Origin: Corynebacterium mendelii
Lineage (GTDB): Bacteria; Actinomycetota; Actinomycetes; Mycobacteriales; Mycobacteriaceae
Direction of reading: 5' to 3'
NCBI RefSeq assembly: GCF_017307055.1
Contig: NZ_JAFLEQ010000017.1
Location: forward strand, 70,444-130,088
Length of the DNA stretch: 59,645 nt
Both the position numbers and the translations under genes were made by a program. The notes under the pieces were generated by a model, which did not search any database, was not told where the DNA came from, and saw only the letters and a program-made list of their open reading frames with translations. This document shows positions 36,949 to 47,633 of this stretch, piece after piece. The number at the start of each line of letters is the position of its first letter. The stretch's first letter is position 1.

Positions 36949-37473
36949 TTACCGGCTTGTTTCCCGCGGCGGAAAACTCGCCACCGCCCGCAGCTGGCCG
37001 ATATCGGCCGGGTCGAGTTCTTTGACCCATTCCCTCACCGTCCGGCCCAGCAGCTGTGCATCCGGTTCGGCTTCCAGCCACGGCAGGAGGACAAAAGCCC
37101 GGGAAGTGGCCCACGGGTGCGGCAGGGTGAGCACCGGATCGTCGGAGAGGATCTCTTCCTGTCCGCTGTCACCGTCGGGTGTTGTGCACTGCACGATATC
37201 GACGTCAAGGGTGCGTGGCCCCCAGCGGATGGTGCGTTTCCTTTCCGCCGCATCCTCCAGCGCCTGGCCTTCCCGCAGCAGCTGCAGCGGGGTCAGGGAG
37301 GTGTCGACGACAAGGATCGCGTTGAGGTATTCGTCCTGTTCCACCCCACCCCACGGCGGGGTGGCCCACATCGAGGAGACTGCCACAAGATCGTGGTAAA
37401 AATGCCGGTAGACACCGGTCATCAGGGCTAACCGGTCGTTCATGTTCGACCCGATGGAGATCACCGCACGCAT
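36949..37473 (-). CDS. folK: HPPK: 6-hydroxymethyl-7,8-dihydropterin pyrophosphokinase
   Basis: A 174-residue enzyme transferring pyrophosphate from ATP to 6-hydroxymethyldihydropterin in folate synthesis. The N-terminus RAVISIGSNMNDR and the signature RWGPRTLDVDIV are intact, and size is normal. It is the last fol gene of the minus-strand run folE-folP-folB-folK. Confidence 0.95.
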   Translation of the reverse strand: MRAVISIGSNMNDRLALMTGVYRHFYHDLVAVSSMWATPPWGGVEQDEYLNAILVVDTSLTPLQLLREGQALEDAAERKRTIRWGPRTLDVDIVQCTTPDGDSGQEEILSDDPVLTLPHPWATSRAFVLLPWLEAEPDAQLLGRTVREWVKELDPADIGQLRAVASFPPRETSR

Positions 37474-37524
37474 CAGGGTGCCCCCCTTTCCGCCCGTAGT
37501 CGGCCGCAGATATCCCGCATGGTC

Positions 37525-37917
37525 TCACTCCCCCGCCCGGCCCGGGCCGCGCCGTGGCCGGGAGCGTCGGGCCACCACCGCCACATCGTCGAAACGCTGC
37601 GGCAGCGGGGCCTGGGGTTTGTGCACCGTAACCTCCACGGCATGCAGCATCTGGTAGGTGGCCAGCACATCATCGGCGATGCGGGCGGCCACGGTTTCGA
37701 TCAGGTTGACCGGTTGGGCGGACACTATTTTTTCCGCAATCCCGGCAACATCGGCGTAGCTGACGGTGGCGGCAATATCATCGGTGGCGGCGGCCGGCGC
37801 GCAGTCCAGCCACAGCCGGATATCGACCACGAAGGGCTGCGGGGTGGTTTTTTCCTCTTCCAGCACCCCGTGGCAGGCGGTGAAATGGAGGCCGGTGATC
37901 TCAATACGGTCAGCCAT
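37525..37917 (-). CDS. folB: Dihydroneopterin aldolase
   Basis: A 130-residue enzyme cleaving dihydroneopterin to 6-hydroxymethyldihydropterin and glycolaldehyde. Conserved GLHFTACHGVLEEEK (Glu in the active site), TVSYADV, LIETVAARIADDVL and VHKPQAPLP with the catalytic Lys. The ATG 37917 overlaps the last codons of folP by eight bases, implying translational coupling. The final ten residues are Arg-rich and not conserved. Confidence 0.93.
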   Translation of the reverse strand: MADRIEITGLHFTACHGVLEEEKTTPQPFVVDIRLWLDCAPAAATDDIAATVSYADVAGIAEKIVSAQPVNLIETVAARIADDVLATYQMLHAVEVTVHKPQAPLPQRFDDVAVVARRSRPRRGPGRAGE

Positions 37918-38809
37918 CGCTACCACCTGCCCTGCCGGAGACCAGTGCCGCCACCTGACAGGCGTCGACGTTGGCGGCCACTTCGTGGGTGCGCACCGCC
38001 CACACTTTTTTCGCCGCGACCAGGGCAGTCAGCGCAACAGTCGCCCCGTCGGCATCCACCGGCGTCACCTGCCCCCGGCGGGCTGAACGGACCTGCTGCA
38101 GAAAGCGTTTGCGGCTGGCACCGACCAGAACCGGCCGGCCGTCGGCCATGATCGTGTCCAGCCCGCGGATCAGCGCCCAGTTGTCGGCCGGGGTTTTGGC
38201 GAAACCCAGCCCCGGGTCGACGGTGATCAAATGCTCGCCCACCCCGGCGGCGGCCGCCCGCCCGGCCAACCGGTCCAGGTGGGCGCGCACCTCGTCGACA
38301 ATGGTGTCCGGATGGTGCCCGGCCAAGCCTGCGGCGTCACCGAAACGGTCGGTTTTCCAGTGCATCAGACAGCAGGCGATACCTGCGTCGGCGATGGCGG
38401 CGTACATGTCATTGTCGGCCAACCCCCCGGAGACATCGTTGATCAACACCGCCCCGGCGGCGGCCGCCTGCCGGGCGACTTCGGCCCGCATGGTGTCCAC
38501 CGACACGGCGATACCGGCCGCCGACAGCTGCTCCACCACCGGTATCACCCGGTCCAGTTCCTGGTGTTCGGTGACTCTTGTTGCCCCGGGGCGGGTGGAT
38601 TCACCGCCCACATCCACAATGGCCGCACCGGCGGCGGCCAGCTCTGTGCCGTGGGCGATGGCCCGGTCATGGTCGATGTAGCGTCCACCGTCGGAAAAAG
38701 AATCGTCGGTGACATTGACAATGCCCATCACCTGCGTGGTGGCGGCGGCGGGAATACCGGGAAGACTCACCGGCGGGAAGGCGGTGGTGGGTGAATGCGG
38801 GGCAGCCAT
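37910..38809 (-). CDS. folP: Dihydropteroate synthase
   Basis: A 299-residue TIM-barrel enzyme condensing p-aminobenzoate with the pterin pyrophosphate, the sulfonamide target. Motifs: MGIVNVTDDSFSDGG, DVGGESTRPGA, SVDTMRAEVA, NDVSGGL and DPGLGFAKT, and the last-loop GASRKRFL. ATG 38809 follows the folE stop by 11 bp. The motif set is that of a functional FolP1 and not of the FolP2-type paralogue. Confidence 0.95.
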   Translation of the reverse strand: MAAPHSPTTAFPPVSLPGIPAAATTQVMGIVNVTDDSFSDGGRYIDHDRAIAHGTELAAAGAAIVDVGGESTRPGATRVTEHQELDRVIPVVEQLSAAGIAVSVDTMRAEVARQAAAAGAVLINDVSGGLADNDMYAAIADAGIACCLMHWKTDRFGDAAGLAGHHPDTIVDEVRAHLDRLAGRAAAAGVGEHLITVDPGLGFAKTPADNWALIRGLDTIMADGRPVLVGASRKRFLQQVRSARRGQVTPVDADGATVALTALVAAKKVWAVRTHEVAANVDACQVAALVSGRAGGSDG

Positions 38810-38820
38810 CAGTGGGGTTT

Positions 38821-39396
38821 CTACCTTTTCATTCCGATCAAAGAGAGCACTTCCGCCCGGGAGGCGGCATTTTTCTTGAATCCGCCGCGCACCGCGGAGG
38901 TGGTTGTCACCGCCCCCGGTTTCCGGATGCCCCGCATCGACATGCACAGATGCTCGCACTCGAGGACCACGATCACCGCCTGTGGGTCGAGCCGGTCGAC
39001 GATGGCGTCGGCGATCTGCCGGGTGAGCCGTTCCTGCACCTGGGGGCGTTTGGCGTACATGTCGGCCAGCCGCGCCAGTTTCGACAGGCCGGTGACGGTG
39101 CCGGTGTGGTTGGGAATGTAGCCGATGTGGGCGGTGCCGAAAAAGGGCACCAGGTGGTGTTCGCACACCGAATACACCGGGATATCACGCACCAGCACAA
39201 TCTCCTGGTGGTCCTCGTTGAACACGGTCGACAGCTCCCCGGCCGGGTCGGTGTGCAGGCCGGCGAATATTTCCGCGCACGCCCGGGCCACCCGGGCCGG
39301 GGTGTCTTTCAGGCCTTCACGCTCCGGATCCTCGCCGATGGCCAGCAGCAGTTGTTTCACCGCGGCTTCCGCCCGCGGCATATCCACCCCGGTCAC
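38821..39396 (-). CDS. folE: GTP cyclohydrolase I
   Basis: A 191-residue enzyme turning GTP into dihydroneopterin triphosphate, the first folate step. Zinc ligands are seen in VCEHHLVPF (Cys78, His81) and [12 protein letters not shown] (second Cys near 149). GTG 39396 is the preferred start: GGAGG lies five bases upstream and the codon overlaps the ftsH stop as GTGA. An in-frame GTG at 39408 would overlap the Shine-Dalgarno box. Coupled to ftsH translation. Confidence 0.95.
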   Translation of the reverse strand: MTGVDMPRAEAAVKQLLLAIGEDPEREGLKDTPARVARACAEIFAGLHTDPAGELSTVFNEDHQEIVLVRDIPVYSVCEHHLVPFFGTAHIGYIPNHTGTVTGLSKLARLADMYAKRPQVQERLTRQIADAIVDRLDPQAVIVVLECEHLCMSMRGIRKPGAVTTTSAVRGGFKKNAASRAEVLSLIGMKR

Positions 39397-41918
39397 TTCG
39401 ACCTCCACGGGTCATCGCCCTGCCCCGGGGTGCCGGGCCGGGGGGTGTGTTCCGGACCGTCGGCGTCACCGAAACGGTCACTGCCGGTGTGCGGATCCAC
39501 TTGTTCGGCGTGCCCGCCGGCGGTGCCGTCACTGTCACCGGTGGCCGGGCAGTCATCCCCGTCCGGCAGGTCATCGAACTGGCTGCGGTACTCGGCCTGC
39601 CCCCAGCCGTCCTCTTCGGGGTGGTCGGGGCGCTCGTTGTCCGGCAGCCGGAAACCAATGAGTTCACTCTCCGGCGGTGTGGGACGGTCATGGGCGCTGC
39701 CGGCACCGTCCGCCGGGTAGGACCGGTGTCCGGGATGCGGTGTGTCGCCCCGCTGCGGTGCGGGAGTTTCCTGCCATCCGGGGACTTCCCAGTCCGGCGG
39801 CGGCGGGGTGGCCCCACCGTAGACCGGCGAGTGGCTGTAGGTTTTCGCCCCCGGCCCGCCGCCGGAGCTGTCACCGGCAGCGGAAGACGACTCCGCCGGG
39901 GAGACGGCGAGCTGTTTTTCCCGCCGCGCGCGGGCTGCTTTCGACGCCTCCAGAATGGAGAACCGTTTCGGCGGTTGGACACCTTTTTCCTTGGCGATCT
40001 CGGCCGGTGTTTTCACCGGTTCAAAGCCCGGCTGGCGGGGGAAGTCGGCGTCTTCCCCGGGGAAGACTTCCCCGGATGCCCGCCGCGGGAGATCCCCGAA
40101 CAACGCCTCCAGGTCGGGCCTGCGCAGGGTTTCCTTTTCCAGCAGTTTCTCCGCCAACCGGTCCAGGTACTGCCGGTTGTCGGACAAAATGCTGTAGGCC
40201 TGCCGGTGGGCTTTGGCCAGCAGATATTCCACTTCTTCGTCGATGGTGGCGGCCACCTTCGGCGAATAGTCGAGGCTGCCCCCGGCGCCGCCGTAGCCGG
40301 CAAACGGATCGCCCTGTTCTTCACCGTATTTGACGGTTCCCACCGCCGGGGACATGCCGTATTCGGTGACCATGGCGCGGGCGATTTTGGTGGCGTGCTC
40401 AATATCGGCGGACGCCCCGGTGGTCGGCTGGCCGAAGACCAGTTCTTCCGCCGCACGCCCACCCATGGCAAAGACCAGCCGGGCAAAAAGCTCCGCCCGG
40501 GTGTAGGTGCCTTTGTCATCGTCGCCGGCGGTCATGGCGTGCCCGCCGGTTTTGCCGCGGGCCAAAATAGTGACCTTGTGCACCCGGTCGATGTCTTCCA
40601 TCCCCCAGGCAGCCAGCGTGTGGCCGCCCTCGTGGTAGGCGGTGACTTTTTTCTCGTGCTCGGAGATGATCCGCGAGGATCTCCGCGGGCCGCCGACCAC
40701 CCGGTCGGTGGCTTCTTCCAGGGCATCGGCGGTGATCACATTGCCGCCGATGCGGGCGGTGAGAAGGGCGGCTTCGTTGAGCACGTTGGCCAGATCGGCA
40801 CCGGACATCCCGGCGGTGCGTTTGGCCAGCGCCTTCAAATCCACATCCGGGGCCAACGGTTTGCCGTCGGCGTGCACGGTGAGGATTTGTTCCCGGCCGA
40901 CGAGATCCGGGTTGGTCACAGGGATCTGCCGGTCGAAACGCCCCGGGCGCAAAAGCGCCGGATCCAAAATATCGGGCCGGTTGGTGGCGGCCATCAAAAT
41001 GACGCCTTCCCGGTCACCGAAACCGTCCATTTCCACCAGCAGCTGGTTGAGGGTTTGTTCCCGCTCATCGTGTCCGCCGCCCATGCCGGAGCCGCGCTGT
41101 CGGCCGACGGCATCGATTTCGTCGACGAAGATGATGCAGGGGCTGTTTTCTTTGGCCTGCTTGAACAGATCCCGCACCCTGGAGGCACCGACACCGACAA
41201 ACATTTCCACGAAATCGGATCCGGAGATCGAATAGAACGGCACCCCCGCTTCCCCGGCCACGGCCCGGGCGAGCAGTGTTTTACCGGTTCCGGGTGGCCC
41301 GTAGAGCAGCACGCCGCGCGGAATTTTCGCCCCCAGTTCCTCATACCGTGACGGGTCTTCCAGGAAGTCTTTGATTTCGTGCAGTTCGTCGACGGCTTCC
41401 TCACACCCGGCCACATCGGCGAAGGTGTTGGTGGGCATGTCTTTGTTGAGTTCCTTGGCTTTCGAGCCGCCGAAACCGAACATGCCCATGCCGCCGCCCT
41501 GCATCCGGGAAAACGCGAACATGATCAACCCGAAGATGAGCAGCATCGGCAGCATCATCATCAGCATCGAACCGAGGAAGGAATCCTTGGTGACCTTGGT
41601 GGTGAACGATTCCGGTTCGGCTTTCTCCACCAGCTCGAAAATCTTCGGGGAGGTCCGCGCCGGATACTGGGTGGTGATTTTGTCCACACCCTCTTTGTCC
41701 TCGACCTTGATGGCCTTGGTCAGCTGCAGATTCAGCGTCTGTTCCCGGTCGTCGATGCGGGCTTTTTTCACGTTGCCGTCAGCCAGCTGGGCCACCGCAA
41801 TCGAGGTGTCGACCGTCCGGTAGCCGCGCGTGTCATCGGTGACGATGGTCATCACGTACAGGGCGATCAGCGCCACGGCGGCAATGAGGCCGTACCTCAG
41901 AATCTTTTTGTTGTCCAT
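39393..41918 (-). CDS. ftsH: Membrane AAA+ zinc protease FtsH
   Basis: An 841-residue membrane-anchored hexameric protease that degrades misfolded and regulatory membrane proteins. In order: TM1 (about 9-25), an extracytoplasmic domain, TM2 (about 115-132, rich in Met and Leu), AAA+ domain with GPPGTGKT near 209 and Walker [10 protein letters not shown], the SRH, and the M41 peptidase domain with HEGGH near 426. After about residue 610 there are some 230 Pro/Gly/Asp-rich residues that look disordered, longer than in E. coli FtsH (644 aa) but as in other corynebacteria. Starts the ftsH-folE-folP-folB-folK run. Confidence 0.97.
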   Translation of the reverse strand: MDNKKILRYGLIAAVALIALYVMTIVTDDTRGYRTVDTSIAVAQLADGNVKKARIDDREQTLNLQLTKAIKVEDKEGVDKITTQYPARTSPKIFELVEKAEPESFTTKVTKDSFLGSMLMMMLPMLLIFGLIMFAFSRMQGGGMGMFGFGGSKAKELNKDMPTNTFADVAGCEEAVDELHEIKDFLEDPSRYEELGAKIPRGVLLYGPPGTGKTLLARAVAGEAGVPFYSISGSDFVEMFVGVGASRVRDLFKQAKENSPCIIFVDEIDAVGRQRGSGMGGGHDEREQTLNQLLVEMDGFGDREGVILMAATNRPDILDPALLRPGRFDRQIPVTNPDLVGREQILTVHADGKPLAPDVDLKALAKRTAGMSGADLANVLNEAALLTARIGGNVITADALEEATDRVVGGPRRSSRIISEHEKKVTAYHEGGHTLAAWGMEDIDRVHKVTILARGKTGGHAMTAGDDDKGTYTRAELFARLVFAMGGRAAEELVFGQPTTGASADIEHATKIARAMVTEYGMSPAVGTVKYGEEQGDPFAGYGGAGGSLDYSPKVAATIDEEVEYLLAKAHRQAYSILSDNRQYLDRLAEKLLEKETLRRPDLEALFGDLPRRASGEVFPGEDADFPRQPGFEPVKTPAEIAKEKGVQPPKRFSILEASKAARARREKQLAVSPAESSSAAGDSSGGGPGAKTYSHSPVYGGATPPPPDWEVPGWQETPAPQRGDTPHPGHRSYPADGAGSAHDRPTPPESELIGFRLPDNERPDHPEEDGWGQAEYRSQFDDLPDGDDCPATGDSDGTAGGHAEQVDPHTGSDRFGDADGPEHTPRPGTPGQGDDPWRSK

Positions 41919-42184
41919 CCTTTAAAAACCAGCCGCTCCACAACCCGGGGTGCCGCCCCACCGGCGCAACGGTTGTGCTGCAACCGTGGGGGTGGTGAAC
42001 TGGTGGCACGGGGGATGAGTCGGGGTGCCGGCCGCCTTTCTGTCGGTCGTGGTGTCGGGTGCACGGGGCACTGGCGCGGGCCGCAGACCGCGGCCCGGCC
42101 CAGTAGCGCCGACTTTTTCAGGTCTCTAACAGTAGCTACCGGCCGCGGTATCACCGAAACCAGCCCCGCCGGCCGGGGTCGGGT

Positions 42185-42775
42185 TTACCGGTAGACGCTC
42201 GGGCGCAGCACCCCGACGAAGGGCAGGTCCCGGTAGCGTTCGGCGAAATCGAGTCCGTAGCCGACGACGAATTCGTTGGGCAGGTCGAATCCCAGATCCT
42301 GCAGTTCCAGGTCGAGTTTCGTTTTCACCGCGTCGGGTTTGCGCAGCAGCGCCACCACCCCCAGCGATTTCGGGCCGCGGTTTTTTAGGTTTTTGATCAG
42401 CCACGACAGCGTCAGCCCGGAGTCGATGATGTCTTCGACGATGATGACGTTGCGGCCGGTGATGTCCCGGTCGAGATCTTTGAGAATCCGCACCACCCCG
42501 GAGGAGGAGGTCTGGTTGCCGTAGGAGGATACGGCCATAAACTCCATCTGGGAGGGAATCGTCAGGGCGCGGGCGAAATCGGTGATGAAAAACACCGCCC
42601 CTTTGAGCACCCCGATGAGAATGATGTCGTCGTCTTCGTCGCCGAATTTCGCCGAGACTTTGTCGGCCATCTGCTGGATCCGGGTGTGCAGTTCGTCCTC
42701 GGTGACTAAAACCCGTTCCACATCATCGCCGTAGGCGTTGGCTGGTACCGGGCGGGCTGGGGGGGTGGTCATCAT
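42185..42775 (-). CDS. hpt: Hypoxanthine(-guanine) phosphoribosyltransferase
   Basis: A 196-residue purine-salvage enzyme making IMP or GMP from the base and PRPP. The PRPP loop VIIVEDIIDSGLTLS, the flexible loop SSYGNQTSSSGVV and the base-binding FVVGYGLDFAERYR are all present. ATG 42775 (an ATG pair) gives a length close to the C. glutamicum enzyme, though it overlaps tilS by 53 bp. The order tilS-hpt-ftsH is conserved from Firmicutes to Actinobacteria. Confidence 0.95.
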   Translation of the reverse strand: MMTTPPARPVPANAYGDDVERVLVTEDELHTRIQQMADKVSAKFGDEDDDIILIGVLKGAVFFITDFARALTIPSQMEFMAVSSYGNQTSSSGVVRILKDLDRDITGRNVIIVEDIIDSGLTLSWLIKNLKNRGPKSLGVVALLRKPDAVKTKLDLELQDLGFDLPNEFVVGYGLDFAERYRDLPFVGVLRPSVYR

Positions 42776-43871
42776 CGCGTGGCTGGTCTTTCGTGACGGT
42801 GGTGTTCAACGGGGGATGCGGGGTCGGTGGTCTGTCCGGCAGCTGCCGGCGCCCGCCCGGGGCGGGCGCGGCGGGCAGGGATGGACCGCCTGCGGCAACT
42901 GCCAGCTTGCCACCTTTGCGCGTGACAACCAACCGGCGGCCGGCACCGGCTTTGCCGACGGCCACCGGTCCCTGGCCGTGCCAGTCGGTGAGCAGATAGT
43001 CGATGGCGGCGAGTTTCTTCGCGCTCACCGCCACCGCGTGGCCGGTCAGCCAGGCGGCGATCACCGCCCGCCGCAGCGGTTCGGGGCGGCAGGCCAGCGT
43101 CACCGACAGCCGCCCGTCGGTGTCGGTGAGTTCGGCGAGTTGTTTCTCGGCGGCGGCGGCGACAAATCCGGCGTTGTCGGCGCCGATTGCCGCCGCCCGG
43201 GCCAAAGCCGCCACCGGATCCCCGCCGATCACCGCCGCCAGCTGCGGGATGATCTGCCGGCGGATGGCCACCCGCAGAAAAGACGGGTCACTGTTCATCG
43301 GGTCGTCCCAGTAGTCAACGCCGAGTTCTTTCATCGCCCCGGTGGTGTCGGCACGGCGCACCCCGAGAAATGGCCGCCGCACCACCACCGGGCCGCGCAC
43401 ACTGACCGGCCGCATACTGTTCGGCTGCCCCCGCAGACTGCTGATCAGCTGGTTTTCGGCCAGATCATCCTGGGTGTGCGCCAAGCCCACATCCAGCCCC
43501 AACGCTGCTGCCCGGGCTGTCAAGGCGTCAAGCCGCACGGCACGTGCCGCAGCCTCCACCCCGCCGCGCGCCACCGCCGCGGCGGGGACCGTCACCGGGA
43601 TGATCTCGGCTTCCGCCCCCAGGCGGCGGGCGGTGGCGGCGGCCGTGGCCGCCACCGCCGCGTGGTCCTGCTGCAGCCCGTGGTCGATGATCAGGGCATG
43701 CACCTGCGGGGTTTCGGCGACCGCGGCAGCCACCAGCGCCAGGGAATCCGGCCCCCCGGAGCATCCCACCGCCAGCCCGCCGTCCGGACAGGCCCGCCGC
43801 AGGGCGTGCCGCAGCGCCAGGAAGTGGGGGCTGGGTTCCGGGATGGGGATGTCACCGATGGTGGCGGGCAT
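42723..43871 (-). CDS. tilS: tRNA(Ile)-lysidine synthetase
   Basis: A 382-residue PP-loop ATPase that converts C34 of tRNA-Ile(CAU) to lysidine. The PP-loop is GCSGGPDSLAL (about 37-47); further motifs are LIIDHGLQ, GLAHTQDDLAENQ (family: GHTxDDQxET) and NSDPSFLRVAIRR. ATG 43871 is the start. The last 17 codons, encoding a Pro/Asp/Arg-rich tail, overlap hpt. It is less similar to the consensus than its neighbours but the context is decisive. Confidence 0.9.
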   Translation of the reverse strand: MPATIGDIPIPEPSPHFLALRHALRRACPDGGLAVGCSGGPDSLALVAAAVAETPQVHALIIDHGLQQDHAAVAATAAATARRLGAEAEIIPVTVPAAAVARGGVEAAARAVRLDALTARAAALGLDVGLAHTQDDLAENQLISSLRGQPNSMRPVSVRGPVVVRRPFLGVRRADTTGAMKELGVDYWDDPMNSDPSFLRVAIRRQIIPQLAAVIGGDPVAALARAAAIGADNAGFVAAAAEKQLAELTDTDGRLSVTLACRPEPLRRAVIAAWLTGHAVAVSAKKLAAIDYLLTDWHGQGPVAVGKAGAGRRLVVTRKGGKLAVAAGGPSLPAAPAPGGRRQLPDRPPTPHPPLNTTVTKDQPRDDDHPPSPPGTSQRLRR

Positions 43872-43893
43872 GGCGGATGATCCTTGTGTTTTT

Positions 43894-45183
43894 TCAGCCC
43901 TGCACGGCGGCGGCCATCCGGTCCAGGACCGGGCGGGCGGCAAATGGTGGGGTGCCGTTGGACAGAAGGGCGAACACATAGACCACACCCCCGCGGGAGG
44001 TCACTGTTCCCGCCAGAGCGGAGGTCTCGAGCAGGGTGCCGGTTTTGGCCCGCACGAATCCTTTCGCCGGGGTGTCGGCGTAGCGTCCGGCCAGGGTTCC
44101 GGTGGCATTGCTGATCGGCAGGGTGCCCACAAGCGGGGTGAGTGGCGGGGATTCCACCGCCTGGACCAGCACCCCGGTCAGTGTCGCCGGGGGGATGCGG
44201 TTGTCGTCGGACAGCCCGCAGGTATCGGCCAGCACCACCCCGGTGGTGTCGACGCCCATACCGGCCAGCACATCAATGACGGCCCGGGCCGCGGCCGCGC
44301 TGTCGGGGCGTTGCACACCGCGGGCCACCGCGATTTCCCGGCCGAGCGCCTCAGCCATCACATTGTCCGAATGCTGCATGATCGCGCCCAAACGCTCGAC
44401 AAGCGGCGCCGAGTGCACCCGGGCCAGCACCTCCGCCTGCTCCGGGCTGCCGCCGAAACCGGTGTCCCCGGCCCCCAGGCGGGTGGCCAGGGCGGCTGCC
44501 GCATCCAGGGCCGGGGCGGCTGAGCGGGGAAGATCCCCGCTGTCGCCGCCGATCCGGCCGCCGTGGACCATCACCGGCTGCATGGGGGCGATGTACCCGC
44601 CGGGCACATCCTCGGCATGCCAGCCGGAAGCGAAATCGTTGTCCGACCACACCCCGGTATCCACCAGCACCCGGGTGACCGTGCCCTGGCCGCGGGCGGC
44701 AATGACCTGTGCGGCCAGGTCATCCAGGCGCGCCTGATCGAGCATGACATCCCCGCCGGCGACCATGACCACCGTGTCCGGCCTGTCACCGGCAACAACA
44801 GTGGTGTCCACCCGGTGGTCGGGGCCGAGCACCCGCAAAGCGGCCGCCCCGGTGAGCAGTTTGGTCACACTGGCCGGGCGCAGCGGCTGGCCGCCGTGCG
44901 ACCACACCATCTGCCCCGAGTCAACGGCCACCACCGCCCCGCTGAGCTGCCCGGCACCGTCGCTGGTGGCCAGCCGGTCGAGTTCCGCCGTCATACGGGC
45001 CACATCGTCGGCGGCCGGCAGGCCGGTGGCCGGGGCCACCAGGGCGGCCGGTGTGGCCACCTCCACCGCCGGATCATGCACCAGCTCCGGGACGGCGGCG
45101 GCTTTCACCCCGGCGTAGCCTGCGGTGGCGGCAACAGCCACCGCCACCACACCGGCAGTGGCGACAAATCCGGCTTTCGCCAC
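43894..45183 (-). CDS. dacB: D-alanyl-D-alanine carboxypeptidase (PBP4 type, S13)
   Basis: A 429-residue exported class C penicillin-binding protein trimming or cutting peptidoglycan cross-links. GTG 45183 has AAGGAG at seven bases; the first 30 residues are a signal anchor ([20 protein letters not shown]). Active-site motifs: SVTK (Ser105, Lys108), SDN near 273 and KTGT near 377. Its size fits actinobacterial Dac/PbpS13 proteins. A possible minus-strand -10, TATAAA, lies at 45298-45303, giving a leader of about 110 nt. Adjacent to tilS, as in C. glutamicum. Confidence 0.92.
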   Translation of the reverse strand: MAKAGFVATAGVVAVAVAATAGYAGVKAAAVPELVHDPAVEVATPAALVAPATGLPAADDVARMTAELDRLATSDGAGQLSGAVVAVDSGQMVWSHGGQPLRPASVTKLLTGAAALRVLGPDHRVDTTVVAGDRPDTVVMVAGGDVMLDQARLDDLAAQVIAARGQGTVTRVLVDTGVWSDNDFASGWHAEDVPGGYIAPMQPVMVHGGRIGGDSGDLPRSAAPALDAAAALATRLGAGDTGFGGSPEQAEVLARVHSAPLVERLGAIMQHSDNVMAEALGREIAVARGVQRPDSAAAARAVIDVLAGMGVDTTGVVLADTCGLSDDNRIPPATLTGVLVQAVESPPLTPLVGTLPISNATGTLAGRYADTPAKGFVRAKTGTLLETSALAGTVTSRGGVVYVFALLSNGTPPFAARPVLDRMAAAVQG

Positions 45184-45472
45184 GGACCCGCTCCTTAAAC
45201 TCGCAAACAACAACAGACAACAAGACGACAAGAGGTGAAAAAGCACGAAAGGCAACCCGGCGCGCAGCGCACTGCGGCGGGTCGCCGCCGACACCACTTT
45301 ATACTCTGCCGCGGCCGGTCACGCCCCGCCGCGGCCCCTTGCCGACCGCGGCCGGCCGGGGTCGGCCTAGACTGGTGTCGACCGTTGACGCATCCGCCCG
45401 CCGGGTTGATTTTGTCGTGCCACCGCCGGGGTGCGGGTGCGTTTTATTCCTGACACAACCAAGAAAGGACAT

Positions 45473-45501
45473 CCCCGCCGCCTGTGGCCGGTGGCGGGGA
45501 G
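45473..45501 (+). promoter_or_regulatory. Hairpin covering the ppa ribosome-binding site
   Basis: CCCCGCCGCC (45473-45482) can pair with GGTGGCGGGG (45490-45499), ten pairs including one G-T, loop TGTGGCC. The 3' arm contains most of the ppa Shine-Dalgarno GGGGAG (45496-45501), eight bases before the ATG. An unpaired AAGAAAGGA lies just before the hairpin. Confidence 0.5.
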
Positions 45502-45509
45502 ATACTGCG

Positions 45510-45986
45510 ATGAGCCTTGAAGTCACCATTGAAATCCCCAAGGGGTCCCGCAACAAGTACGAGGTCGACCACGAAACCGGCCGCGTGAAACTGGACCGCT
45601 ACCTGTTCACCCCGATGGCCTACCCCACCGACTACGGTTTCATCGACAACACCCTCGGCGAGGACGGCGACCCGCTGGACGCCCTGGTGATCATGCCGGA
45701 GCCGGTCTTTCCCGGCTGCGTGGTCGATGCCCGGGTGGTCGGCGTGTTCAACATGACCGATGAAGCCGGCGGCGATGACAAGCTGATCTGTGTGCTCGAC
45801 GATGTGCGTTTCGACGGCTACCGGGACATCGACGATGTGCCGCAGGATGTGCGCAACGAAATCGAGCACTTCTTCGTCCACTACAAGGATCTGGAGCCGG
45901 GCAAGGAAGTCCACGGCACCGGCTGGGGCGATAAAGCCGCCGCGGAAAAGATTTTCTCCGAGGCCGTCGAACGCTTCGGCAAATAG
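45510..45986 (+). CDS. ppa: Inorganic pyrophosphatase
   Basis: A 158-residue cytoplasmic family I soluble pyrophosphatase splitting PPi into two phosphates, which drives biosynthetic reactions. Conserved [13 protein letters not shown], the metal/substrate residues in [23 protein letters not shown] (shown in part) and [15 protein letters not shown]. Length typical of the prokaryotic hexameric enzyme. The 320-bp gap to dacB holds the promoters of both divergent genes; TAGACT near 45368-45373 is a possible -10. Confidence 0.96.
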   Translation: MSLEVTIEIPKGSRNKYEVDHETGRVKLDRYLFTPMAYPTDYGFIDNTLGEDGDPLDALVIMPEPVFPGCVVDARVVGVFNMTDEAGGDDKLICVLDDVRFDGYRDIDDVPQDVRNEIEHFFVHYKDLEPGKEVHGTGWGDKAAAEKIFSEAVERFGK

Positions 45987-46009
45987 TCCCGCAGCCCCCG
46001 AAGTATTTC

Positions 46010-46047
46010 CCGCCGCCGGTGGTTCCGTGCACCGGCGGCGGTTTTTT
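46010..46047 (+). terminator. Intrinsic terminator of ppa
   Basis: CCGCCGCCGGTG and CACCGGCGGCGG make a perfect 12-pair stem with an 8-nt loop, followed by six T (46042-46047). It starts 24 bases after the ppa stop. Confidence 0.92.
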
Positions 46048-46122
46048 CACCCCTCCCCCCCACCGGCGGCGGTGAGGGGACCGGGCCGGGCACGGTGCCC
46101 CCACCGTGGCACACTTGGAACC

Positions 46123-47475
46123 ATGCCGACGACACACCCCCGCAGCACACGGTCGCCGATACCGCAGTCCCTGGCCGGTTTTTTCGCCCGGGCACGCTAC
46201 GCGTACGAGGTTTTGTTCTACCCGGATGTTCCCGACGACGCGCCCCCGCAGCGGAAATGGGAAGCATCGGTGGAAGGCCCGATGCTGGTGGTCTCGGTGG
46301 TGTTTCTGATCCTGTTCACCGGCGCGGCCCTGGGGAAAACCGATGCTTTCGGCACCCAGATCGCCGAAATCGGCATGTGGGTGACCTGGATTATTTTCGT
46401 CATCGACTATGTGGTGCGGCTGATCCTGGCCAATCCGCGGGGCAAATGGTTTCTCACCCATCTCCATGAGCTGCTGATTGTGGCGCTGCCGTGGTTTCGG
46501 CCGCTGCGGATTTTGCGCATCGTGCCGATTTTGTTCCTCATGCAGCGGTTCTCGGCGAAAAACCAGCGCATCACGGTGGCCATCTACACCGGTGCGGCGT
46601 CACTGCTGATGATTCTGGTCGCCGCGTTGTCGATGTATGACGCCGAATACGGCCAGCCCGATTCCCACATCACCTCCTTCGGTGACGCCCTGTGGTGGTC
46701 GGTGGTGACGGTGACCACCGTCGGCTACGGCGATATCACCCCGGTGACCCAGTTCGGCCGCGGTATCGGCATTTTCCTCATGATCGGCGGTATTGCCGTC
46801 GCCGGTATCGTCACCGCGACGGTGGCCGCCTGGCTGGTGCAGCAGGTCGAGGACCACAATTCCTCCGATGATCTGCAGCAAAACCTCATGCTGGAGATCA
46901 TTGCCCTGCGCCGGGAAATCACATCCCTGCGCGCCGAGGTCGAAGCAGCCACCGGCACAGCCCCGGCCGCGGCAGCCCCCACCCCGGCGGGGGACGGCCC
47001 GGGCACACAGCAGGCCCCCGCAGACCGGCCCGCCGCAGAGGGGGCACCCCCCGGAAAAGACACCGGCACCGACGGGCCGCACCACCGCCACCCGCGCCGG
47101 GATTCCAGTCTCGCCCGCTGGCTCGACCATTTCAAAAAGATCGGCCCCCACCAGCCGGTCAACGGCAGCAGGACCCCACCTGCCGCCGCATCACCCGATC
47201 CTGCCTCCCCCCGTCCCGCACTCCCGGACGACACCGCCGACCAGCCGGAGGAACCGGCGGACCAGGCAGCCGGGACAGCACCGGACCACCCGCGTGACAG
47301 CGCATCCGCCGCCACCGAGTCGAGCACCCCCGTGGCGGGCACGACCGGCGGCCCCGGTACCGCCGGTGGCACCGGTCGAGGCCGGGATACCGGCCGCGTC
47401 CGGGACGACGGGGACGACGACAACGGCGACAACGGCGACAGCGGTGGCAACGGCACCGGCCGGGCGGGGGCCTGA
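46123..47475 (+). CDS. Voltage-gated-like potassium channel
   Basis: A 450-residue protein. Residues 1-245 form a six-helix channel: S1-S3, an S4-like segment FRPLRILRIVPILFLMQRF, pore with selectivity filter TVGYGD near 200, and S6. A short coiled coil follows (LQQNLMLEIIALRREITSLRAEVE), then about 180 disordered residues rich in Pro, Ala, Asp, Gly, ending in a tract of Asp, Gly and Asn. It should pass K+ across the inner membrane. The tail is not part of the channel fold. ATG 46123 is used; upstream residues overlap ppa and its terminator. An eight-pair hairpin without T-run (47485-47506) follows. Confidence 0.88.
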   Translation: MPTTHPRSTRSPIPQSLAGFFARARYAYEVLFYPDVPDDAPPQRKWEASVEGPMLVVSVVFLILFTGAALGKTDAFGTQIAEIGMWVTWIIFVIDYVVRLILANPRGKWFLTHLHELLIVALPWFRPLRILRIVPILFLMQRFSAKNQRITVAIYTGAASLLMILVAALSMYDAEYGQPDSHITSFGDALWWSVVTVTTVGYGDITPVTQFGRGIGIFLMIGGIAVAGIVTATVAAWLVQQVEDHNSSDDLQQNLMLEIIALRREITSLRAEVEAATGTAPAAAAPTPAGDGPGTQQAPADRPAAEGAPPGKDTGTDGPHHRHPRRDSSLARWLDHFKKIGPHQPVNGSRTPPAAASPDPASPRPALPDDTADQPEEPADQAAGTAPDHPRDSASAATESSTPVAGTTGGPGTAGGTGRGRDTGRVRDDGDDDNGDNGDSGGNGTGRAGA

Positions 47476-47633
47476 TCCCGCCCCCCGCCGGGCGTATCCC
47501 CGGCGGTGACGGCCGCGTCCCGCGGCCTAGGATGTGCACCACCGGGTGTGTTGCTCCCGCGCCACCCCACAGGCGGTGGGATACCCCGGCAAAAAACCCC
47601 TAAGTTTTTGTACATAAGGAAAGACTTTTCACC

